This document shows positions 1-11,625 of a stretch of 32,534 nucleotides of DNA, one piece after another. The position numbers were made by a program, and so were the translations under genes. The notes beneath the pieces are model-generated. The model worked only from the letters and a program-made list of their open reading frames with translations. It searched no databases and was not told where the DNA came from. This DNA is from Elysia marginata (lineage: Eukaryota; Mollusca; Gastropoda; Plakobranchidae), in the NCBI GenBank assembly GCA_019649035.1, contig BMAT01011808.1:55230-87763 (forward strand). The letters run 5' to 3'. Within the stretch, counting starts at the first letter, position 1; the number at the start of each line of letters is the position of its first letter.

Positions 1-1018
1 TAATATTTTTAGATTGTGGATTCAATACCATGAGTTTCTGAAGTATCAAGCTTTACCAAAAAAATGTGTGTATAATGATAGGGCTGTTGACCACTGCTGA
101 TGAGACAAGGGTTATAAGTTTGAATTCAACAAAATCCTTTTTGAAAGGTGCCGCTCATCTTTTTACTTTTTTTTTTTTGTTCTTCAAAGTACCTATAGGT
201 TTAATCAGAAAATTATGATAACCCACAATTTGTAACATGTGGAAATCATATTATCAATGCCTTTCAAATGTGACCATTGCGGCATTTGTAAAGATAAAAT
301 CTTTCAATCAGAAAATTTTTTCCAATTTTTTCTCGCTACACTTTGTACTGTATGGTACATGTCTCTCTCTTCATTTCCAGTTTGTCAAACTAACACCTGA
401 AGTCTCTTAATCTGTCTTTTTTGTTTGAATGAACATTTTTTCAAATCCTTAAAACCACAAAGTTCTGAAATGAGAAAGAGCCTATCTTTTATTAATCTGT
501 CTGTAAAATGTGTGTGTTTGAATTTGCATCTTTTTACTTCGAAGTTGAAATTCATGTCTAATAAATAAATATTTTATTAACATTTTGTATACAAATTGTT
601 GACTTCAATTCTGTGTTCTTCCCTAAAGCATCTTGTGATAGGGCATTTCTTGGTCACACTGTAGAGCTGCTCGGGCAAAATGAGTTTTTAAGACAACTTA
701 AGTGCCCATACATTTTTCATCGATTGTTGCTGTGTTCTCAGGTTAGCAGAGGGTTTTGTTATGTCTGTTCATTGCAAAACTTGTTTTATTTGCCTGTTCT
801 TGGTTGTATATTGAGCATTTTGATTGAAGCTTTGTGTAATGATTAAACTTGCAAGAATCCAAGTTTATTAAAATCAATTAGTATGTTTATCTTTTTGATC
901 TGCTTTCTTATCAGCCTTGGGAAAATAGCGGAAAGGGGTATTTTAATTTAAACTAGTTCGATCTTAATTGCGTCAATGATTTAGGATTTAACTCTTAGTC
1001 TTACTTGCCTGTCTACAG
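1..1018 (+). other. Upstream SCAPER intron, 3' part
   Basis: AT-rich with many T runs and no coding signal. A 77-codon open frame at 613-846 has no recognisable protein features and is best explained by chance. The stretch ends in the acceptor of exon a. I see no repeat element here. Confidence 0.7.
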
Positions 1019-1215
1019 GAGGAGCGCCATCGCAAGATGGAGGAAAAGCAAGCAAAAGAGGCCGCTGTGGAGGAAAGAAGGAAAGCTCTAGAAGCCGACA
1101 GGAAGGCAAGGCTGCTAGAAATGCAGGAGAAAAGGAAACTGAGGGATGCTCGTATTGAACAACAGCAGATTGAGAAAGAGAAGGAACGACTAGAGGCTGT
1201 TAGGGTAAAGGGAAA
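1019..1215 (+). CDS. SCAPER: SCAPER exon a: coiled-coil segment
   Basis: This exon follows acceptor 'gcctgtctacag' and ends before donor 'gtaagt' at 1216. It encodes about 65 residues, starting EERHRKMEEKQ and dense in E, K, R and A with heptad-like spacing. The stretch ARLLEMQEKRKLRDARIEQ is close to the vertebrate SCAPER sequence. The exon ends after two bases of a codon. A stop lies just past the donor in the same frame, so splicing is required. ATG 1037 is internal and is not the protein start. Confidence 0.92.
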
Positions 1216-4200
1216 GTAAGTATTGTTTCTTCTTAAAGTTTTGACAGTTCTTTATTTAAAAAAAAAATTTTTTATCAAAAGTTCAAATTATTGAAAGAAA
1301 GAGAAAGTAAATTGAAATGACTCCAAAGCATTTCTGTGTAAAAATAAAAGACAGACTCATGCTATTTATAGAAAAATCAAAGATATTAATTTGGGTCCAA
1401 TTATAATCTCATTACAATTTAGAATTGTAATCAAAGTATAATGAAAAAATTAAAGAAATTTGATTAGGTTGTTAATGACTTAAAATATTAAAAATACCAT
1501 TGACTGGGGTTGTCGTTTTAAACAGGATTGGTCATTATTATGTGTTTGTTTTCTTTTATATAATTTCTCATCACTTCACTTATAAAGGTCTTTATTTTTT
1601 CCAATTTTCATTTTTAGAGAGAGAGAAGAAAGAATTGCAGCCTTGAATGCTATGCAAGAAGCACATAAGCAAGTTTTGCAGAAAAAAATACAACAAAAGG
1701 TAATTTTTCATACATCTTTTATGTATACATTTAGATTTTCTGTGACTAAAATGTATAACATTTCAGCATAGTAAAAGTACTATAATTGTTAAGAAGAATG
1801 CAGCATGTCATATCTAGGATGCAAAAGTTATTTCAACCCCTGGAAGCTGATCAGCTGCCAGAATTTCTTTGTGCATGTGCTAAAAAAATTTAGGGGGGAA
1901 AAGTGATAACCAGTCAGATTAAGTTATAACTCTGCAATATCAGATTAAGTTATAACTCCGCAATACCATTATTGAAGGAGACTTCACTTACTTTAGGTCA
2001 TTATTCTTCTCTTTATCAGTGCCCATCTGTGTCGCCTCTACCTGGTACAATGCTGATTTATTTCCTGCTTGGTCATCCTCCTCTCAATTTTTGTATACTC
2101 CTTGGTCTTTTCCAGCAAGATGAAACCACCCAGCGACATGAGGAGTATCTCAAGCAAATCCGAGAACGTGCTTTTGAAATGAGCATAATGAGACATTCAA
2201 CAGAGGACCATAATGACGCGCCCATGCTCACTCCCTACGACAGGAACAAACTGTGTATTATCTGCAATGCCCTGGTGAGGATATTGAATTAATACACCAA
2301 CTTGAGCAAGAGTGGTTCCATGAAAAAAGACAATCCAGTGCCCCATAATGAGGCATTTTGTACATGCTTTTGTCTGCAAAATAAGGGCTAGGATTTTCAG
2401 TCATTTCCAGGAAATTTGAGTGGCATCCCTGAAATCTTAAACTTCTGAAAAAATGAGTAAATTCAAGTGAGGCTTTAAAAAGCACATAGTGAAAACTGCC
2501 ATTTAAAGCTTCACCCATTTATCATTTTTCTGTCATGTATTTTAAGACATTTTTTTCTAAAACCTCTAGTGAACATGATGGCATAGGCTGAAACTTTTAA
2601 TCTAAGCTCCTGGAGTGAGTAACTCAAGCTTTGTTGTTTCTGTCCAGATTCCATCAGAGGTCTACCTCCTCAGTCATCTTAGAGGGAAGAAGCATCAACA
2701 GGCCCTCAAAGACAATAACTCAGGGAAAGAAATGACCAAGGAAGAGATTGTAAGTCTTTTGTATTCTGAACTTATTGAAGGGATGAGTTGTTGCATGATA
2801 AAAAAGCCATTTGTGTCTATTTTTAGGTACTGCCTTTTAAATGACTGGAGAAAGCTCACAAAAGCCTTATGTGGCAATTAAAAACAAATACATTTGTGTT
2901 TAACAAAAACCTTTAGTATAGTTCTTATGTGAAGTTTAAAATTTAGATTGCTCAAAGCTAAACTGAATAGGCCCTTGGCAAATTAAGGCACGAAAAAGGC
3001 TGTATCAACAAGTGACTTATTGAATATATTAACATGTCATGATTTATTTCTAATATCTGACCTGTATAGAATATTTTAAAAGTATTCACATTTTTCAAAG
3101 TTTAATTTTGTGTCAACCGTAGCCTCTATGTTAGCTACAAATGCTCAGGCTCAATTTAGTTTTGGCGAAAGAAATTCTTATCAGTCTCAGAAATAAAAAG
3201 AACTTTGGCTATTAATAGTCTTGTGGAAAAATAATGCTTTGTTGTAAGCAAGGATAGTAACTTAATGGAGCAAATTGTGACAGACTGACTTTCATGTGTG
3301 TTCTAGTTGTGTAAACTTCCCATTGTTTTTTTTATAGTTTTTGAGACGAGCCATTGTTGTGTACCATATTGCTTTATTTTGTCCTCCAGGAAAGTTTCAA
3401 CCTTAAGCATATTGTGGATGCGCCAGCCAACAGTAATCATCCAAAGATAGTCACTGAGAAGGAGAGACAGAAGTCCCTTAAAAAACGCTGTAAGAAGCTA
3501 CGTAACAGAATGGTTATGCGGTAAGTACATTGACAGTCACAGCATATTTCAAACAAGGGTGGAATCGGCTGAGGTTTTTTACCTGATTTCAAGTTTTTTT
3601 TGTGTTTTTTTTTGAATAGCATTAATGTAAATTTTTACTCAGGCTTTTTTTCACTCTCTGTTTCCGCCCCTGAATTTTATTGTGTCAGATTTTAAAATTT
3701 GCTTTGTTAATTTTTTAATCAACAAAAAATAGCTCAATGAGAGTGGTGAATATCTTACAGCTATAAACTCAGTGGTAAACGGTACACACTTGTCAAAATC
3801 ATATATCTTTCAAATATGCCATTTTGTAAGCACAGTGACATTTTGTTCTTGTCTTTTTTTTTCCAAAGATTTCTGGAGAGTGCGCTTTTTAACCCCTTAA
3901 ATTGGTTGTAGAAAAATAGAATATCCTGCAGCTTTTTTTTTTCATCGGCTCTGATATGTAAAATGACATGGGCGAGGCAGTGTTTTGTTTTATATACTTT
4001 GTTTTTGTTTTACTCACAGTGGAGCAGAGTATGAGAATGGAGCATCAAACAAGCAGCCTTCTGCTGACTCAGAGCATAAAGCCAAGTAAGTTATGCTTGT
4101 ACTCACAGAACTAACTACTAGAGTTTAATTGTTTTCTTTTTGTTGGTTTTCATAATTCTCAAATAAGTACCATGTCTCCAAGAGTTTTAAGGATAAAGTA

Positions 4201-7200
4201 TCTTTACCCCTGAATTACTTAACTTAAAGTTGATAATAATTGATTTGCATAAAAGATAATCATGTACTCCTCAAAGTTTGGTTTTCCTCTACAAATTCCT
4301 TTATTTCACTGGGAGAATCATTTTAATACAGTATTTGAGTAAGTGTAGAAAAGTCCACTATTTTAAGCCTCAGTTACCCATGCCCTTCCCCCCTCTCCCC
4401 TGCATTAAAAAAAGAAATAACTATAATAGACGTAAAAATTATTTCCATATAAACAACTAATAGTTCTAAGTAAATTAAAGTTTCCCATACTCTATACAAG
4501 CCAAAGGGAACAAGGAGCAGGTCCCTTAATTTTCAGGCACACTGCATACTGGGTGGTTTACAATTGCTTTGCTTGCTGCCTTTAATTTTGTCTAGTCTTA
4601 AGAGACCTCGCTACCCATTAAGTGCTAGCTGGGCATAAGGTAGCAAATAAAATTTTGCCGGGGACTGGGATCGAATGTGGGACCTGTCAGATAACTACCC
4701 TACTGATAACTTCCTCTGCTCACCCCAATTGTACTTATGAAAAAACGTATTAACCTTCTTTCTTCTTTCAGTTGTGTACTATTCTTCTAGTTGCCTGTAG
4801 CTTAATCGCAATTTTTTTCCATCTTGTAGACTGAACAAAGTGATCAAAGATATCAACAAGTACCTTCAGTCTCAGGACACAGGACCTTGGCAGCAGAACA
4901 AAGTCCTAGCCCTAGACAGGGCTCTTGGAGAAATAGGTCGCATTCTTGAGAAAAAGGTTGGTGTTTACCCAAAATCTTTCATAAGTTTTGTTTAGTTAGA
5001 TATATTCAGCGATATTTATCTACCTCCCAGGCTGTCAAGTTGTCTGTCTGTATTATAGTTGGAAGGTACAAGTTTAAGTATATAGTTGATGAGTTTCCAT
5101 AAATTTTAAAAACTAAATATAGTAGCATAATGCTTTTTTCACAATATTGAATGGTTATGGCGTATTTTATAATGATGGCAAACCTTATTTTATAAATGTG
5201 TGAGAGTTTTGTTGATTGCTGAACATTTTTGTTTGTTCTAGAGCCTAAGTGATCAGACGTGTTTCCGAGTGCTTGGAGGATTTACAAGTTTGAGCAGAGT
5301 TCTTATGACAATAGACGATGCAACGCGTGCCTTACCTTGTGTTATACCTGCCAAGTATGTTCTCTCTAAGTTTTTTCTTCTGATACAGATTCATACTTAA
5401 GCTTTCCTTTAAACTAGGCCCCTGGAATGAGTCTGCAAATTACCAGAACTTGTTTAAAAGTATATGTATTTTTCTTTCGGATTTATATGTACTGAGTAGG
5501 ATTGAAAAATTCTTTTTAAGTAAGCAATAAAAACTTAGGCTTGTGTACTGATTGTGCAAATTCCTTCAAAGGTCTTGTAAAGGTCCATTTATACAGAGCG
5601 CAAGCACAAATGCTGCCAACGCAAAGGTGACTTTTTAGCAGTTTAACCATTCAAATAGAGTGGGAATATGAATGCAGAAAACTGTCAACAGGTGGCCTTT
5701 TTCTAATTGTGAGAGTTTGGTTTAAAAAAGTAAATTAAAAACAAAATTTTCAGAATCATATATCTGAGTTCATTCTAGTGCAGTTAAATACCAAGCACAC
5801 GTATATTGTTTTATTAAGAAAATTTCTGCATAAAGTAATCTCCTCCGTGTCATACTCTGCCTGTGACATGATTCCAAAATGACCAGATTTTTTCTATTTT
5901 AGGGAATAATGCTGATTAGTTGTTACACCTTAATAGCAAGTCCCTGCAGCTATGTGAAAGATCAACTGTTGGGGCCAATCTGGGGGGTCAAACGCACAGG
6001 CAGATATTTGTTTGTATGTGCACTTTATTTGATCAGTTACTCCATAATGACTAATCCATTCCAGGATCAACAACCACATTCATGCTCATGCTTTGTGTGA
6101 ATGGACCTTAAATAAACTTTTTTAACTGCTTGATTGCATTTGAAGTAGTCTTAAAACTTTACTCCATGCATTTTGTTCTTGATATCTGTACTTCACAGAG
6201 AAAGTTAAAATCACACTAGAAATACACAAAGAAATGCATGCTTCAATGTAAAGGAAGAATTTGAAGTTCTTGAATCATTTTAAAGTCTTTGTTTTGTCGC
6301 AAGGAATTTTTGGATCTTTTTCTGGTTGATAGGTTTGATGTAACCAAACAAGATACTTTTTTGTTGGATTCCTCAGGGTGAACAAAAAATATTGTTCTTA
6401 AAACAGTTGTTTTAAGTTTCATGCTTTAGTGCTCGCCAGTGTCGCTCTTTCAGCTCAATCGCATTCTTAAACTTTTCATCCTCTTTCCCCAGATCACTGA
6501 CTCATGCTGCAGATATTTACAAGCTTGCTTGTAGGAACCATTTTGACAATTGTCACTACCTGTTGTTCAGCAACAAAATTGGAATTATGGTGGACCATCT
6601 GATCAACAGGTTAAATGTAAGTAATATTTCCTTTTGCAACAGACCTTCTTAAATCTTTGGGATTTTTTAAAACTAATAATTGAATGTACAGCACTTTTGG
6701 TGGGGAATCTGTACACATTCAATCACAGTGCGTTTCTCCCCTAAAATTCAATTTTTATAATAAAAGAAGGTATTTCTGGACAGGTCCATTGATTCACTTT
6801 AGATTGTTTCCCATGTATTGGCATTGTGAAGGGTTCAAATTCAAGGTTTTTGTTTTAAAGGCAACTCTCATTTTTTGTCAGTTGAAGCACTACTAATAAG
6901 AGCTCATTTATTTATCTAGACTTGAAATATTATTATCACTAAGGTTTAAGAAAAAAAAATGCAATGTAAAATAATTTACCAACTTATGTGTTAATTTTAC
7001 AGATAAAATGGTGGGCTAATGTTTGTTTATTTCTACTGCAGGATATGATCCCTGAAGACCTGGGCAGGCCAGGTTACATCCCCTCTGCTACTAGAGGCGG
7101 TAGCTCTAACAGTAGCACCACCTCGGACTGTGGGGAGCCCAACCAGCTGCCCTTTGACCCCGTGTGCTGCAGCCTGATGCAGGTTTTGGGCATGGTGCTG

Positions 7201-10200
7201 ACCTGTCTGGCTAAGAACAACCCGGCCAGTAACTGTAGTGAGGCCAGTGCTGAGAGGATGACTGCCACTGGTGACGCCTTCATGAACCGCGGCAATGACA
7301 TCATCAGGTAAGCTTTTCTGGAAAAGTTTTATTTACCAACCCAAGAGTTGTCCCCCCACAAATGTAGTCTGGTCTCATTAGTCTGGAATAGCATTGTCGT
7401 AAGTTTCCATTTTTGCACAATTTTACTTATGACCGCTCCCAAAAGAGCAGGCTGTTTTCTTAACTAATTATACTAATCTTAGTCTAGTAAAGATTTCCAA
7501 GGTCAGGGAGGCTTTATTACGTAAAAGCATTCTCTTCATCATTTATCCCATTTCCAAACCTTCAAATTCTTTTTTCTCAAAACGAAGTGTACCGGACTTC
7601 CCACTCTGTCACTCCAAACTCCTGTTTTTTTCTCTAGTGTTTCAACACATGAGAGTGGCTGGTTCGAAAAGAAACAATTTAATTTAAAAATCCTGTCTTA
7701 TATTTTCTTAGTTATGTGCAATACATTGAAAAGAATGTTTCTATATGAGAATGTTAAATATCTCACTACTTAAACATAGAATGATGTACCATCCAAAGGT
7801 AAAACCTAGTAACTCTACCTCTGAAATTTTCAAAATTTGAGATAACCCTATATATTAGCTTTGGAGATCATCCTCTTTTTAATCACAACTGGGTTATGCC
7901 CCTGCTTCAGTAGTTTTAAAATGCACTTAAAATGTGTTTTGATTTAGCAGTTATAAAATTACAGCATTTTACAACCTTTTAGCAATTTTCTCGAAATGTA
8001 CTCAAAACTAGTTACTAGGTTTTACCTTTGGATGGCAGAGATGGGGTAGCAATATCTATACAAACTAAAATGATTTCTATGTGCTTCTAAAAGGGAAACT
8101 GTGAAACTGTTTAGGGGCAGGGTGGCAGAGTGGTTAGCGCGTCGGACTTGAGATCTGGAGGGTCGTGGGTTCGATTCTCAATCACACCATGTTGCAATTG
8201 CCTTGGTAAAGCAATTTACCATAACTTTCCCCAGTCCCTCCACCTGTAAAATAGGTACCCAGCTGCAGGCAATTCTTAAATTTGTGACATGCGCCTGCAA
8301 CACCCTGTATATGGGTTAAATATGGCGTTAAAATGTACTGGTCTTCTGGGGCATTAGTGGCGCTGCTCTGTGGCGACACAGTTACTCTGAGGAATATAGC
8401 CAAATTTCCCAAAAGGGATTAATAGAGTGTATAAAAAAAAATATGTATGTTTATTGTAAAGGTATCAGAGGTTTCATGTGTGTATTTTGATGATAATAAA
8501 GTTCATAGTCTATTTGTCTTTGTGTTTCCAGGGTAAAGAGTGGCTTAGCTAGCCCTCAACATTATTCTAGGCAAGAGAAATATTTAGAGAGGGTATAAGA
8601 ACTAGAACAAAGAGGAAGGTTTGAATTTCCTATTATTACAGTTATACCCCTTTGACTCCTGTGTAAAAGTTGTAATAGAGGGCCTTTTTTCTTTATAAGT
8701 TAAAAAAAAAACCTTAGGGAATTCCTGAAAAAATGAAGCACAAGAGGCCAGTAGCTGTGTGGGTCAGATGTTGTATTGGGTTAAAATGAAACTTTTATCC
8801 AGGGAATTTCTAGTTCAGTCTGTAGCTGAGATTTTGCAATTTTTCTCCTGTTAAAATTTTACTTTATTATTGAGCAAAAAACTTAATAGAAAAAATGTCA
8901 GACACATCTTTTTTGTATCATGAAAGCCAGGGAAGCCAAATTTCAGTCGTAATTGCACAACTGGTGTCTATGGTACTTATCATTCTGAGATGAATTGTAA
9001 AGCACATTTAAAAAAAATTTTGTTTTTAATATTGAGATGAATTGCGAGCTTCATTTCCAGGTTTTCAAAGCATCTGAGATAAAATGTTAGTTCAGTCATA
9101 CCTTAATGTGTAAGAGCCTGTGACCAAAAGTCATGTGGCTTGCCGGGTGTGATGTCATGGCAGACTTTAGGACTTATCAAACTAGCACAGCAATGAAATC
9201 ATGCCACATGATCCGGCTTGAAATATGTAATAGGCTGAACACATCAATGGGAGCATAAGTGAGTTTTGCAGATGCCACATTTAGATCACAAAACTCATTT
9301 AATCGTCAGCTAGGAATGCTGACAGAAAAGGGTCACCTTTCTTGAGTTATTTGTCTTAATCTGACATATAATAAAAAAAAGTAATTTTGCTCTGATGATG
9401 CAAGCCATGAGATTACTTTCCTTTTTTTTCTCTCGTTGGTTTTGCTAGTCTGGCTGGTGCTTCAGTTCCAGGGCCTCCATCTCTCTCTCTCTTGTTTTTT
9501 TTTTTTTATTTTTTTGTGTGAGTAAAAACTTCTATGTCCGTGTCATCAATGTTTTTTTTTTTTAAATATTCAGACCATAAACCCTGATGAAACACCACAC
9601 TCATCGACGAGAATTTTCGCTGCACTCCACTAATGGGATTTTCACCTTTTCCTATTCTTCATACTAACGCAGTTGTTCAAAAATTCGGAGAAAATGTATC
9701 GTGGCCTATGGTGAACGTTTTCATTATTTTATGGTATTTCAGACGCAAGTTAACAGGTCCTTACGCTGAGGTCACGTTTTAGACACTTCTGCCTAACATT
9801 TTTTCTACATTTCCAAAGTGGTAGGCGAAATAACTAAAAAAAAAATAACACAAAACAAATTAGTTTCGTCCGCTTCGATTGTTAAATTGTTGAGAATTTA
9901 GGCTGGATATAGATCTGAAATTTAGATTAGAATTACATATATGAATCTATTAAGATAATCTAGATTTATAGCTCTTCTTCTTCTTCATGGCGGATCCTTG
10001 TAGGACGTAGCCTCCCACACAGCTGAGCGGAAACCGTCTCTGTCTTGCGCAAGTATACTGGCTTCCCTTACAGAAAAGCCAAGCCAGTCAGAAATGTCTT
10101 GAGTCCATCTCCTTCTTGGTCTGCCTCTGCCTCTCCTGCCCTCCACAGCTCCTTCTAAACACAATTTTTCGAGGTTGTTGTGTCTGACGACGTGTCCAAA

Positions 10201-11587
10201 ATATTTCAATTTTAGTTGCTTTATATTTTTGAGGAGCTGGCGTTCTTTCATGCCGAGCTCTTGTAGGATAGTTTGATTTGGTCTCCTTGCAGTCCATGGA
10301 ATTCTAAGTATTTTTCTGTAACATTTCATTTCAAATGCATCTATTTTTTCCACATCTTTTTTTGTTAGCGTCCAAGTTTCGCATCCGTATGTAGCCACTG
10401 GGAAGATGCAGGATTTCAAAATTCTCATTTTAAGAGGAGTCGATTGGCTTTTCCAGATGTTCATCATTGATTTTAGTTTAGAGGTTGCAATAGCCAATCT
10501 CTTTCTTATGTCTGGAGTTATCTTTCCATCAGCCTCAATGTTTGCTCCTAGATAGTTAAAGTGAGTGACATTTTCCAGTGCCTCATTGTCTATTAAAATA
10601 CTTGAAGCAGGGCTTTTGTCTGAATCCATTACCTTTGTTTTCTTGGCATTCAGATGTAGAAGAAATCTTAATCTAGAGTCTGTAAATGGCCTAGATCTAG
10701 ACTAGATTTTGGCGCCATTTTTAGGCTCCTGTTTTAGCCTTGGGGCTTAGGCTCTTTGAGTCAAGTTTCAGATTTCATGAAGATCACCGTTTTGGCTAGT
10801 GGTATAAAAAAATTAAATAGCTTTTAGTCTTCGCAGTTTTCTTAAATATCAATATACTAAAAGTTGGTGAGATAAAACCTCTCTTCTAAATCATTAGCTG
10901 GAACCCATCTTTAAGTGGACCAAGAATGGATCGATCAAACTTATGATCTCTAAAATGTTATGCTTGGCCTGAACGGACATACAAGTCTGGCATTCAAGGT
11001 TTGATTAAAGTAGCCATATTGGACGGAAGACTCTCTTTGTTCTTGTTGTCCTTTCAAAACTACCGTTTCATGACAAAGTCTGTCTAGGGCATAGCTCAGA
11101 AAGTTACTTGTCATGTTCTCTACTCTAGTCATAATATTCAACGGTGCTTCCATAACTCACTCCTATTTGTTTGCAAATACGTAGCTGTGCCAGTTTCAGC
11201 CAACATGCTACCGACAGGTCTTCTGGTAACAATCATTCGTATACATATTTGTAAATCTTTAAACGTAGAAACGTCGGGAAAAAACCTAACGAAGTCGTTT
11301 TGTCTTCAAAGTGAAGAAGCTTTTGTCTGGTAAGTGAGACAAAGAGAAACAGGAAGGTTAGAGATGATTTTAGAGAGAATTCCATCCCACTTGGAGCTGT
11401 TGTCACCATCACCTTACTCTTTTTATTTGTCGCGACTGATGCGTTACAGTTTCCTTGTGTCGTAAAACAATGAAAGTAGCTTCATAGCTTGTGAGCTCTG
11501 TGATGGCGGATCCTCGCACGTGCAAAGACAACTAACTCTTAGTTAGCTGGTTCTCTCTCTCTCCCTCACTCTCTCTGTCTCTCTCTC

Positions 11588-11625
<38 letters not shown>

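Noticed and set aside
613-846. 77-codon + open frame upstream of exon a
   Set aside because: Low-complexity hydrophobic translation, no match to SCAPER, no acceptor/donor pair in phase, in AT-rich intron.
7074-7304. 76-codon - strand frame
   Set aside because: Shadow of SCAPER exon j on the opposite strand.
11502-11520. ATGGCGGATCCT word shared with the RTE LINE 3' end
   Set aside because: The match is only about 12 bases with no extension on either side.
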